Shown in pieces: positions 11,557 to 21,385 of a stretch of 64,000 bases of DNA. A program made the position numbers and the translations under genes. The notes under the pieces are model-generated. The model was not told the origin of the DNA and did not search any database. It saw only the letters and a list, made by a program, of their open reading frames with translations. Source of the stretch: Stomoxys calcitrans (lineage: Eukaryota > Arthropoda > Insecta > Diptera > Muscidae); contig NC_081553.1 of NCBI RefSeq assembly GCF_963082655.1, positions 229,319,254-229,383,253 of the forward strand, in the 5' to 3' direction. The first letter of the stretch is position 1; each line of letters opens with the position of its first letter.

Positions 11557-11789
11557 CAGGGTGGCTGATGAATATTGCTACAATGATGAATATTGCTACA
11601 TTTTTTTTTCGGTGTATGGAATACATTTTTCTTTTATTCATGTTAAATTAAATTATTAAATTAATTATTAAATTATTATTAATTAAATTAATTAATTAAT
11701 TAATTAAATTAATTATTAAATTATTATTATTAAATAGAAAAAAAGTTATTACATTTTTTTTTTGGTAGCGGCTTTCATCAGCCACCCTG
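11557..11789. mobile_element. 233-bp MITE with TA target duplication
   Basis: The perfect 16-bp terminal inverted repeats are CAGGGTGGCTGATGAA (11557-11572) and TTCATCAGCCACCCTG (11774-11789), followed inward by a shared GCTAC. TA flanks both sides (11555-11556, 11790-11791), as expected for a Tc1/mariner-type insertion. The interior is AT-rich, dominated by AATTAATTA-type repeats. A short subterminal duplication (GATGAATATTGCTACA twice) lies at 11567-11600. It has no coding capacity, so it needs a transposase in trans. Confidence 0.92.
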
Positions 11790-11791
11790 TA

Positions 11792-12182
11792 TGAATATTG
11801 ACATTTTTTCCAAAATCACAAAAAAAAATATAGTAAAAGAACTTAAAGAAAACCCTAGGGTGGTATTGCGACATGGACATTTACAAAATTCATTGATATA
11901 TTTAGATAAGATTATAGTGGCTGGCAGGATAAACCACCTAATGAGAACAGACCCAAGTTTCGTTAAGCTGAGCACTATACCTATTATGGGATTGCTTAAT
12001 AAAACATCACAATGTTTGCCCCTGTTTCTTATTAACATGCTTTTTAATGTCTACGTTCCTACTGTCACCATCTACTATTAGTTCTTATCGATAAAAAGAA
12101 GTTTTGCATCAAAATTTCCTATAGATTTTGGCTTATAACACTGTATTGCTGGGTATTTTCAATTTTCAATTTGGATTTGTAT
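11792..12182. other. Unassigned stretch with a 96-codon open frame
   Basis: An ATG frame (11791-12081) contains VVLRHGHLQNS and KIIVAGRI, vaguely like Pao/Bel integrase-region text but too weak to call. CCTACTGTCACCATCTACTA near 12057 belongs to a short motif that recurs at 13252, 13378, 13868 and 14003. Confidence 0.25.
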
Positions 12183-13245
12183 ATTAGGGCGGGTTGATTT
12201 GTATGGATGAAAAAAAAAAATAATAAAAATCATATAGCAGCGTAATCTACATAAAACTCTTAGAACATTTTACGAAGAAACCATGAATCTAAAATCGAAC
12301 CCTAATCCGCGACTCTCGACTTGGAAAAAGCTATTATTTCTGGAATTTCTTTTTATCCCCTTCACCATAAGATGTGGGGCATACCAAATTCGTCATTCTG
12401 TTTGTAACACCTCGAAATATGCTTCTAAGACCCCATAAAGTATATATAGTCTTGATCGTTGTGACATTTTAAGTCGAACTAGCCATGTCCGGACAGACGT
12501 ACGGTCTGTCCGTCCGTCTGTCCGTCCGTCTGTCTGTTGAAAGCACGCTAACTTTTGCAGGAGTAAAGCTAGCCGCTTGAAATGTTGCACAAATACTTCT
12601 TATTAGTGTAGGTCGGTTGGGATTTTAAATGGGCCAAATCGGTCCATGTTTCGATATAGCTGCCATATAAACCGATCTTGGGTCTTAACTTCTTTAGCCT
12701 CTAGAGGGCGCAATTCTCGTCCGATTTGAAATTTTGCACGTTGTGTTTTGATATTACTTCCAACATTTGTGCGAAATATGGTCCAAATCGGTTCATAACC
12801 TGGTATTGGTGCCATATAAACCGATCTTGGGTCTTGACTTCTAGAGCTTTTAGAAGGCGCAATTCTTATCTGATTTGGCTAAAATTTTGCATGAGGTGTT
12901 TTGATAGGACTTCCAAAAACTGTGATAAGAATGGCGCAAATCGGTACATAACCTGATATAGCTGCCATTTGTACAACGGTTCTCCCATGGTCTGAATCGA
13001 TCTATAACTTGATACAGCTCCCATATAAATCGATCTCCCAATTTTTTTCTTGTGGCCCAAATCGGACTATATTTTTTTTTTTTTTTTTTTTGGCAAAGGC
13101 GGGCATATATATATATATATTTTCCAATCGAGATGTCAACTTAGCATTTTATTTTAGATACATGGTTTCTATGGAGATTTTTTTTAGAATTATATGAATT
13201 TCACATTTTTGCTAAACGATTAAAAAAAAAATCAACCCACCCTAA
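12183..13245. mobile_element. 1,063-bp TA-flanked transposon containing a HINE-A copy
   Basis: The termini TTAGGGCGGGTTGATTT (12183-12199) and AAATCAACCCACCCTAA (13229-13245) are inverted repeats with one mismatch. TA lies outside each (12181-12182, 13246-13247). Most of the interior is a HINE-A copy in sense (12352-13065) plus poly-T and TA runs. No transposase frame is present. Confidence 0.8.
12352..13065 (+). mobile_element. HINE-A copy nested in a TA-flanked element
   Basis: A decayed 5' inverted repeat (TCCCCTTCACCATAAGATG) leads into GTCATTCTGTTTGTAACACC. A GTCT/GTCC microsatellite lies at about 12500-12538 and three internal units follow. The 3' hairpin end is missing; sequence stops near the poly-T at 13070. 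Confidence 0.8.
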
Positions 13246-13377
13246 TATCCTACTGTCCCATTCTACTAACAAAGGATTTCAGTGATGTTTTAGGGCAAAA
13301 GTGTATTTTACTTCGTTGCTTTCTTAAATTAATTAAAGTTAAAAATTTACTAACCTAAATGCGGTTTTATGGCACAA

Positions 13378-13404
13378 CTGTCCCCATCTAGTAGATGGGG
13401 ACAG
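13378..13404. other. Perfect 27-bp palindrome
   Basis: CTGTCCCCATCTA, a central G, then TAGATGGGGACAG. The half-site recurs singly at 12058, 13253, 13869 and 14002-14025, so it is probably the joined or folded terminus of a small repeat. Confidence 0.7.
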
Positions 13405-13474
13405 TAGGAATCTCTCTAAGAACATAGCAATGGAAATGAAAATTTTAGTATGATTTGTAATCAAAAACAATATT

Positions 13475-13785
13475 GGAGGCCACCGTAGCGTAGAGGTTAG
13501 CATGTCCGCCTATGACGCTGAACGCCTGGGTTCGAATCTGGCGAGACCATCAGAAAAAATTTTCAGCGGTGGTTTTCCCCTCCTAATGCTGGCAACATTT
13601 GTGAGGTACTATGCCATGTAAAAACTTCTCTCCAAAGAGGTGTCGTACTGCGGCATGCCGTTCCGATTTGGCTATAAAAAGGAGGCCCTTATTATTGAGC
13701 TTAAACTTGAATCGGACTGCACTCATTGATATGTGAGAAGTTTGCCCCTAATTCTTAGTGGAATGTTCATAGGCAAAATTTGCAA
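13475..13785 (+). mobile_element. SINE-A copy, near full length
   Basis: Head GGAGGCCACCGTAGCGTAGAGG, box B GGTTCGAATC (one base lost), complete body, ending in AAAATTTGCAATTTGCA. It separates two stretches that both carry the CCTACTGTCCC motif, suggesting insertion into that repeat. Confidence 0.9.
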
Positions 13786-15160
13786 TTTGCATTGTAGCTA
13801 TAGAATATGACTTATAAAACCATAATGATGACAAGTTATATTTTTATGTTTGGAGTTTCATTCATTCCTACTGCTCCTATCTACTACTAGTACAATCGAT
13901 TACGTCTTTCAAAGTTATAAGGATTTTTATATACAAAAGAAAGCTTCACAACTGTTTTATGCCTAATTTATTTGAGTTTTTTTTTAATTTTTTACCACAA
14001 AGTAGATGGGGATAGTAGGAATTTGTTTGAAATGTAGAATTTTAACCTAGGATAGCCTACAATAAAGCATAAAATGCCTTGTCTGAGGAACTGGCAATTT
14101 CTTTTCTTCAAGACTCAATTATCCATCTCTCCTTTGGATGTTGCATTCGCTAGGTCATTAAACTCGACTTGAAAGACAATGAAACAAAAAATTGACTCGC
14201 ATGACCGGCGGTTAAAAGCCAAACAGATGAAAAAGATGATAGTACACCCTGAGCACGGGGATCTTAGAAAAACAGCTATCAATGTTGTTGTTTCTAAATG
14301 GAAGACGAAAAGCTCGTCTCCAAAACAAAATCCACCACATGGTTATGTTGATGTCGGCAGGCGGAGCTTGCCATGTTGACAAGGGAATAAAATGAACGAA
14401 AAAGCCATAGAGTCCGTTTGAAGAGATATTGCTCAGTGAAAAAGCATACAGCGAACAGTTCGGTAGTAGTAGTTGAAATTTCACATAGAATTTGTGCTTA
14501 TGATCTCAACTATAAGTACTACGACCAACAGGCTGTGAACTGTAGGCCGGTCAGACGGACGGACATAGTTCACGATGGTGCCGATGAGATAATGAAATCC
14601 AATTATCGAAACGCGTCCACCAGTGGGGTGACATGTGTCCTGCCTTGTCTAAGGAACTGGCAATTTCTTTTCTTCAAGACTCAATTATCAACCTCTCCTC
14701 CTCGACTCGAAGACAAAGAAAAAAAAAAAATATGCTATTGGTAAATTTTTTAAATATTAAGATAATAGCTAACATTATTTTTGCTTTGAAACAATTTTTA
14801 ACTTACCCCCAGAGAAAAGTTAATACCAAACATGTTCATTTTAATGTCATACGGTATTAATAGTAAAGCCACACCGCATGGTAACAAAGCAATACCACAT
14901 AGTATAGAAGAAATATATAATGAGTAGTACCGTTTGGTACTAGCTTTATAGTACCAATTTTAGTTTTGTATTATTTCCATATTCACCGCTGTCAAGTATT
15001 TGAGCACGTTTTTACGAACACAAATCGGGTTAGAACATTTTTTTAATATTACAACAAAATTTTTATAATCGGGTCAATATTTTTAAAACAAACCTGACAA
15101 CACCGGGGGACAGCGATACCAATTTGACGCCATCAATTCTTAATAGCCTCCGTCGTCTAG
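13786..15160. other. Mixed unassigned region with a ~60-bp direct repeat
   Basis: TGCCTTGTCTGAGGAACTGG and its continuation at 14075-14133 recur at 14641-14699, 566 bases apart and about 93% alike by eye. The sequence between has a short frame (14179-14379) with no recognisable domain. GTACC/GGTAC dyads occur at 14910-14955. No gene is supported. Confidence 0.4.
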
Positions 15161-15170
15161 TAATAAATTT

Positions 15171-15317
15171 ATACCAAATGGTAATAAATTAATACCAAAT
15201 GGTATTAAATTGATATCAAATGGTATTAAATTGATACCAAATGGTATTAGATTAACACCAAATTGTATTAAATTGACACCAAATGGTATTAAATTGATAA
15301 CAAATGTTAATATAGTT
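15171..15317. repeat. Seven 21-bp repeats each holding an ATACCA-N2-TGGTAT dyad
   Basis: Units begin at 15171, 15192, 15213, 15234, 15255, 15276 and 15297 with exact 21-base spacing. Most units read ATACCAAATGGTAT plus TAAATTG; the first and the last three are more diverged. Each good unit is an inverted repeat with a 2-base spacer. A perfect 16-bp palindrome of the same half-site, AATACCAGCTGGTATT, lies at 15342-15357. Confidence 0.9.
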
Positions 15318-15409
15318 ATTCGCCAAAAACGCGAATAAAATAATACCAGCTGGTATTGGCAAAGTACCGTCCTTTTTCCATCAGTGTAGTAGATCCACAC
15401 CACTAGTAT

Positions 15410-15810
15410 GTTGCCGGGTATTATAACATAATGAATTTGTGTGTAACACCTAGAAGAAAGACAGATAGATCCATTGATAAGTTCATGGAGCGATCAGAAA
15501 CACTTTCTGAATCGATTGAGTCAAAACACACAGACGGCTGTGTGCTTATCTGTCTGTCCAAGTTAACTTGTGTACAAAGTACAGATCGCAATTTTCAGCC
15601 GATTATCTCCAAATTTATTACAGACATTTGAATATGAATATAACTCATATACATTTGTTCATTATTCATTAACCCATCATTACATAATTTGAACCGACAT
15701 TTTTTTCTTACTGGTGAATTTCTAAGAAACCCATTTACATTTATATATAGCTCCCATATATATGCATCGGTCAATTTTCCTTCTAAATAATTTGTCGGCG
15801 CATTAAGCAA
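15410..15810 (+). mobile_element. HINE-B copy, degenerate
   Basis: GGGTATTATAACATAATGAA, CCATTGATAAGTTC, GTACAAAGTACAGATCGCA and CTGTCTGTCC match the 5' block of the copy at 25717. The subterminal repeat is decayed and internal units are mostly lost. Confidence 0.65.
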
Positions 15811-15852
15811 CCATTGTTCCTTAAATTTTGCACTGTGTTTTCTATTATCACG

Positions 15853-16280
15853 GCCGTGGCGATTGTGTTATAGAAGTTAGCATATCCGCCATTTACGCTG
15901 TACGCCTGGGTTTAAATACTGGTGAGAAACCCAAAAATAAATCTGATGTGCTCATGTTCTCCTAATGATGGCAACATTTGTTAGGTACTGTGCCATTTGA
16001 AAAATGGTATATGACTGCCATACCATATAACTTTTCCTCAAAGAGGCATTGCACTGCGGCACGCCGTTCTGACTCGGCTATAAGAAGGAGGTCCTTATCA
16101 TACATACATATTTTTCTCATGAATATTTCATTAAGGAACAGGGGATACTTCTCTCATATGAATGAGTGCAGTCCTATTAAACTTATACCTCAATGATATG
16201 GGGCCACCTTTTTATAACGAGTCTGAACGGCGTACAGGTTAGCGACTCTACTTCCTAGAGTAGTTTTAACATGGCTGGAT
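15853..16280. mobile_element. Two SINE-A fragments in inverted order
   Basis: A plus-strand copy from 15853 (TTAGCATATCCGCC, box B decayed to GGTTTAAATAC) runs to about 16105 at AGGAGGTCCTTATCAT. It is followed at once by a minus-strand piece, 16120-16280, with AATATTTCATTAAGGAACAGG and GCGTACAGGTTAGCGAC. The pair forms an inverted repeat of the 3' region. Confidence 0.7.
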
Positions 16281-16404
16281 ACTTCTTTTTGTTGTCTAAG
16301 AGTTCAAGATCAGTTATTTTTGGCTGGCATTTACCACAGGGGTACCTGGGGCTGCCTGGCTGTCTGAGAAGATATTTATGCCACTCGTCATTATGCCATT
16401 ATGT

Positions 16405-16575
16405 CTTAGCCATTTTTTTCTGATGTTCACGCCGGGAACTGAACCTTGGGTTTGAGCGTCATAGGACGTCCCTCATTATTGAGCTTTACCTTGCAACGGG
16501 CAGCATACATTGAAATGTAAGACGTTTCCACCAGTTCCAGAATGGAATGTTTGTGGGCAAATTTGATGCATTGGG
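16405..16575. mobile_element. SINE-A scraps, both strands
   Basis: A minus-strand head piece (TTCTGATGTTCACGCC..GAGCGTCATAGG) joins a plus-strand tail piece (CTCATTATTGAGCTTTACC..GGAATGTTTGTGGGCAAATT). Confidence 0.55.
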
Positions 16576-16637
16576 ACAGCCGTGGTCCTTGGGTTGGCAA
16601 ATACATATAAAGGGACATAAATTAAAAAAAAAAAAAA

Positions 16638-16970
16638 TCATGAAATCTTTACCGGTGCCGAACGTGAAAGAAAATGTTCAACGAACTCGCCTCTTAATAA
16701 GTCCATTGTTACGCATGCTATGTGGCATTTGGCACCGAATTGTTGAACCCACATGTCATGCAAGTCAAGCTCATGCATTTTGGGCAAAAAACAGTTGGAA
16801 ATGATCAAACGGTAGCGCTCACCATTCACAGTTACGTTACGATTCACATCATCTTTGAAGAAGTACGGTCCAATGATGCCACCAGCCCATAAACCGCACC
16901 AAACTGTGACTTTTTCTGGAAGCATTGGTAGCTCTTGCAATAATTCTGGTGCGGAAATTGATCTCCTTAT
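16638..16970 (-). pseudogene. Mariner-like transposase fragment, catalytic residue lost
   Basis: The minus-strand frame encodes LPEKVTVWCGLWAGGIIGPY, then FFKDDVNRNVTVNGERYR, and later LDLHDMWVQQFGAKCH and VTMDLLRGEF. This is the central catalytic core of the Tc1/mariner-superfamily transposases common in insects, which cut and paste transposon ends. The N-terminal DNA-binding helices and the C-terminal third acidic residue are missing. In the family the motif is QQDGAxCH, with the aspartate as a metal ligand; here it reads QQFGAKCH, so the enzyme cannot be active. It stops in non-homologous sequence at the left and is joined at the right to a plus-strand non-LTR fragment. Confidence 0.85.
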
Positions 16971-16980
16971 GATGCCGAGA

Positions 16981-17155
16981 GCTATACTGTACCATAACGG
17001 GACACATAGGACTACGAGCTCACTAATGTAAAATCGGTGCGATAAGTGATGGCATGTGTAGGGCATGTGGGAGGATGATGAGACGTTGGAGCATTTACGA
17101 TGTCATTGTCCGACTTTCGCGTCTAACAGATAAAGGCCCTTAGTTGGTCTTGAGT
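16981..17155 (+). pseudogene. Non-LTR retrotransposon C-terminal fragment (family C), frameshifted
   Basis: Plus-strand text ACGGGACACATAGGACTACG and its continuation equal the reverse complement of 58640-58760. The conceptual product is TGHIGLRAH, a stop, CKIGAISDGMCRAC, then a frameshift before the expected ETLEHFxCHCP region. This is the C-terminal zinc-knuckle tail of a jockey/R1-like element. It is fused to the mariner fragment on its left. Confidence 0.7.
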
Positions 17156-17918
17156 AAGCTCAAAAACTTTTTGTAAAAATTTTATAAGTAGCAGAAAACT
17201 ATTTTCACTTTTCAGAAGAACATTATGCAGTTTCCTGGATAATGTCTTTCAAATCGGTTCTTACACCTTCATTTATTTCATCGCTTGCGTCCAAGCTGCC
17301 AATGATGAGAGCACTTATGCCTCTTTGAGATAATTTTTTTTTTTCGTCTTAGTACGTCTTCGCAGTATCTTGCTACTGCGATCCAGTAGTCAATACCACT
17401 GATGATTTTGTCTACAACATTTCCTGCAGTTATTGACCCTATCTTGTCTTCAAGGGACGCGCATAAATACAGTTTAAAACGCACATTGCGACATTTTTCA
17501 ATAAAACTTTTTATAATTGAAATAAAAATATTTTTTTTTTAAATTAAAAAAGGATTTCTTATAATTATTCTAGATTTGTTTAAGTACTGCTTCTGATCTC
17601 TATGATCATGGCCATTTTGGGAAGGTTCATGGCTAAATTTCAAACCCTCCTAACATATGCGATGCTCTACCGAATACATTAAAGTTATGGTCATTTGTTT
17701 GTTCAATGTTCTCTCCAGTTGTCTAGTGCGACTTGCCGTAAACAGTACCTTCTTTGAAGAGTAATTTTAACGAGTTGAAAGACTTACAATTAACGCCAGC
17801 ATTTGAAAAAAAAACAAGTTAACCACCTCTGAATATTGTTAATGATATACTCGAAAGGATTTGAATCCAGTTGATCAGCGCGACAGCTTATACACCATGG
17901 TAGCCTTTGCACAACCTA
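17156..17918. other. Unassigned, with a very degenerate SINE-A trace
   Basis: No gene is visible. Around 17725-17905, GTGCGACTTGCCG, CGCCAGCATTTG and AAGGATTTGAATCCAG suggest an ancient minus-strand SINE-A. Confidence 0.3.
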
Positions 17919-18727
17919 TTTTTTATACCCAGGTCCATAGAATGGGGATGTACTTATCTAGTCATTCCGTTTGTAACAGCACGAAATATTCGTACAAGAC
18001 CCCTCGTCGTGCTCTACGATCTAGCCATGTCCGTCCCTGCGTCTGTCGAAATCACGATTGAGGTCGAACGCATAAAGCTATCCGCTTGAAATTGTGCACA
18101 GATACCTAATATTTATGTAGGTCGTTGAGATTTGCAAATGGGCCATATCGGTTCAGATTTATATGTAGCTCCCTTATAAACAGATCTCCCGATTTGACTT
18201 CTTGAGTCCCCGGAAGCCGCAATTTCAGTCCGATTTAGCTGAAATTTTGTACGTGGTGTTCTTTTATGACTTCTAACAAGTACAATTCAAATGTGTCTAT
18301 AACGTGGTATAGCTCTCATATAAACCGATCTCCCGTTTTCACTTTCTGTGCCTTACAAGTCGCAATTTTTTTCCGATTTGGCTGAAATTTTGCATGCAGT
18401 GTTTCGTTATGACTTTCAACTACTGTGCCAAGTTCGATCCAAGTCGGTCTATAACCTGATATAGCTCCTGTATAAACCGATCTCCCCATTTGAATTCTGG
18501 AACCTCTGGAATCCGCAATTTTTGCCCGATTTGGTTGAAATTTTTCATGCAGTGTTTCGTTATGACTTCCAACTACTGTGCCAAAACCAGTCTATAACGT
18601 GATAAAGATCAGCAAGTAGAATAAGTTAATCCCTACAACTTTATTTATTTTGTATACATCTTTAGCAAAATCCATGGTGGTAGGTTCTCAAAACTTGGCC
18701 CGGCCGAACTTAGCACGCTTTTACTTG
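17919..18727 (+). mobile_element. HINE-A copy, both ends present
   Basis: The 5' end is decayed (TTTTATACCCAGGTCCATAG). About four internal units follow, and the 3' end reads CGGCCCGGCCGAACTTAGCACGC with the terminal TTTTACTTG at 18727 followed by T. The GTCC microsatellite has shrunk to one or two repeats. Confidence 0.8.
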
Positions 18728-18842
18728 TTTTTCTTTATTATATTAAAATTAGCAGCTAACAATGCACAATGGGAAAGTAATATCTGTCCTTCCAAAGAAC
18801 AGTTGAAATGTTACCAAGAGTTAGTCATCTGGGAAATTTCCC

Positions 18843-18945
18843 ACCGAGGTTACCGTAACGCAGAGGCAAGCATGTCCGTCTATGATGATGACCGCGTGAG
18901 TTCCAACCGCGGCGAAAACATCCGAAAAACTTGTCCATGCTCGAT
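18843..18945 (+). mobile_element. SINE-A 5' fragment, degenerate
   Basis: CCGAGGTTACCGTAACGCAGAGG..AGCATGTCCGTCTATGATG..GAGTTCCAACCGCGGCG matches the SINE-A head. Box B is mutated. Confidence 0.6.
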
Positions 18946-19476
18946 TGTTTCCAGTACATGAGTTTGTATTCAGGCAAGAGCTTCAACAACAGTTTTCCGC
19001 ATCAACATTGGAGTAGCTTGTGAACACATTTCTGTAGTTGCCCTACGGCGATCAGAGGTTCACTCCAAATCAATATGAAAAATAAATTTAAACCAAATTT
19101 CTAGGTCTATTGCGTTGTTTCTATGATCAAAAAATTGATATGAGGGACAATTATTAACGATCGGAAAAAAATACGAGCCGACGGACATACTCACAAACGG
19201 ACATAACTTGATTAAATCAGTAAGCAGTTCTGAGTCAATCAGCGTATGTCACCACTGCAACTGAAGTGGTGTCAAAGCATAATTCATGGTTAACTTAGGT
19301 AAAAATTTCATTCTAAAATTCTTAAATGGTTCCCCTTGAAAGTAACTTTCCAATTTTGGACGTCTTGGTGCGGTATGTTATCCTGCATCGAATTTTGTAT
19401 TTCGCTTTTGGCATTAAAAGGAAAAAGATAGAAGTTGCGCATTTTAAAAACAAGCCTTTGGATCTTGTTTGCTAAT

Positions 19477-19788
19477 TTGCAAATTTTGGCCATGAACATT
19501 CCACTCGGGAATAGGGGCACATTTCTCATATATCACTGAGTACAGTTCTATTCCAATTTTAAACTCAATGGCAAGGTACTTTCTTTTTATAGACGAGTCC
19601 GAACGGCATTGCGCAGTGCGACATCTCTTTTGAGAGAAGTTTTTACATGGCATAGTACCTCACAAATGTCGCCAGCATTAGTAAGGGGAAAATCACAGAT
19701 GAAAATTTTTTCTGATGTTCTCGCCAGGATTTGAACCCAGGTGTTCAGGGTCAAAGGCAGACATGCCCCTGCGCTACGGTGCCCTCCT
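19477..19788 (-). mobile_element. SINE-A copy, near full length
   Basis: Antisense copy from GCAAATTTTGGCCATGAAC to GGTGCCCTCC, with box B GGATTTGAACCC and a slightly shortened box A region. Confidence 0.88.
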
Positions 19789-19927
19789 TATTTAAGCATT
19801 TTCTTGATGTAATAAAACACTAAAATTTGCATCTTATATTAAAAATTTTGTTTGGAATCGACAAATTAGTCTTTGCCATTGGTGCATTGGTAAGGTCCAA
19901 TTTTGCTCCACTGCCGTTGGTGGTAGA

Positions 19928-20035
19928 AGGCCACACCATAACTCAGAGGTAAGCAAGTCCGCCTTTGACGCAGAAAGCATGGGTTCAAAACCCTGAGAGA
20001 ACATCAGATGATATTTTTAATGATGCGATGATTGT
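19928..20035 (+). mobile_element. SINE-A 5' fragment
   Basis: GGCCACACCATAACTCAGAGG..AAGTCCGCCTTTGACGC..GGGTTCAAAACCC: head only, decayed. Confidence 0.6.
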
Positions 20036-20068
20036 GAGTTAATTTCCCTAGGTAATCATCCGCGCAGG

Positions 20069-20455
20069 AGGCCATCTTAGCGCATGGGTTACCATGTCCG
20101 CATAGGATGCCGAACGCTTATGAGAAAATTACTAGGTTAGGTTAGGTAAGAGTGGCAGTCGTTTACAGACTCACTTAGACAATTTTAAGTCCATTGTGAT
20201 TCCAATGTAGCGACAGACCAAGGCTTCTGGCGGGAATAGAACGTACGACCCCTGCACTGGTAATTCCAGCACGCTACCAACTCGGCTACCGGGGCGTCCT
20301 ATGCCCTTACTAATGCCTGCCAGATTTGTGAGGTATGCTGCCATATCAAAACTTGTGGTCGCATAGCGACGCCGTTCGGACTCGTTTTAAAAAAGGGATG
20401 TCCTTTCTCATTGAGCTTAACTTTAGTCGGGCTGCACTCTCTGATATGAGAGAAG
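20069..20455 (+). mobile_element. SINE-A copy split by SINE-B
   Basis: The SINE-A head occupies 20069-20123 (GAGGCCATCTTAGCGCATGG). The body resumes near 20298 (CTTACTAATGCCTGCCAGATT) and runs to GATATGAGAGAAGT near 20455. The gap holds a minus-strand SINE-B, giving the order of insertion: SINE-A first, SINE-B second. Confidence 0.75.
20124..20297 (-). mobile_element. SINE-B: second tRNA-like SINE
   Basis: Read on the minus strand it begins GGACGCCCCGGTAGCCGAGTTGGTAGCGTGC. The TAGCCGAGTTGG part fits a Pol III box A, and GTTCTATTCCC about 37 bases on fits a slightly mutated box B. The body continues to a tail of CTAACCTAACCTA. It is about 170 bp and unrelated to SINE-A. Other copies are at 5287 and 36204. 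Confidence 0.7.
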
Positions 20456-20528
20456 TATCGCCAGGATTCGAACCCAGGCGTTCAGCGTAAAAGGCGGACA
20501 TGCTAACCTCTACGCTACGGTGGCCTCC
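20456..20528 (-). mobile_element. SINE-A 5' head
   Basis: CGCCAGGATTCGAACCCAGG (box B) to GCTAACCTCTACGCTACGG (box A) and GGCCTCC. Only the tRNA-like head is present, joined directly to the 3' part of an opposite-strand copy. Confidence 0.8.
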
Positions 20529-21082
20529 ATGTTATTTTGATATAACAGTGGATATCCATAGAACTACCGTCACAGAGCACGAATTTTGATAATCGATTTC
20601 AAAAACTTATATGATAAAATGGCAGAGTATAGTGAACACTTTTACAAATGATGTTTGTACAAAATTATCAACCAATGCTTCCACCTCAAAAACTTTTACT
20701 CATAAAAATCACACCTTTATATATTTTAAAGAGTCGGAAAGATCTAAGGGAATATAATGACGTTCTCGTATCTGCCTCATTGTCCGTCTGTTTACAAAAC
20801 TGCTGTAAGTCTGTAAAGATGAAACAATTGAACTGCAATTTGTTACAGATGGTTTTTCTTTAGCAGATTATGTTCAAATATGAACGATAAGACCATTCTT
20901 CCGATTAAACGTCTAAAGCTTATAAAAAGAGGAATTTTCATCCCTATTCAAGAAGTTTCAAACAGTGAGTTATTGTGTAGGTGGACAGCGCCATCTATGT
21001 CGAATATCCCCCATATAATCGCCATATATCCGATTCGCCATATAAGCCTATCCCACGATTTACATTAAAAAAAAACTCCTTT
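20529..21082. other. Unassigned AT-rich stretch
   Basis: No recognised repeat or gene. Open frames up to 71 codons have no domain features. Confidence 0.4.
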
Positions 21083-21385
21083 TTATACCCTCCACCATGG
21101 GATGGGGGTATACCAATTTCGTCATTTCGTTTGTAAAACCCCGAAATATGAGTCTAAGATCTCATAAAGTGTATATTTGTTGACTTTCATGACATTTTAA
21201 GTCGATTTAGTTATGTCCGTCCGTCTGCCTGTAGAAAGCACGCAAACTTTCGAAGGAGTAAAGCTAAGCGATTGGAATTTTGCACAAATACTTCTTATTA
21301 GTGTAGGTCGGTTAGGATTGCAAATGAACTAAATCGGTCTATGTTTTGATATAGCTGCCATATAAACCGATCGTGGGTCATATCC
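21083..21385 (+). mobile_element. HINE-A 5' end only
   Basis: TTTTTATACCCTCCACCATGG opens a perfect 5' subterminal repeat. The TGTCCGTCCGTCTGCC microsatellite is short. The copy stops in the first internal unit at CCGATCGTGGGTCAT. Confidence 0.88.

Noticed and set aside
11791..12081. Possible Pao/Bel integrase fragment
   Set aside because: Only a short VAGRI-type resemblance; no zinc or DDE motifs.
14075..14720. LTR pair of a small retrotransposon
   Set aside because: Repeats are only about 60 bp, lack TG...CA ends, and no primer-binding site or polypurine tract is visible.
15140..15403. 87-codon minus-strand frame with a seven-residue repeat (NLIPFGI)
   Set aside because: A by-product of the 21-bp minisatellite; no other coding evidence.
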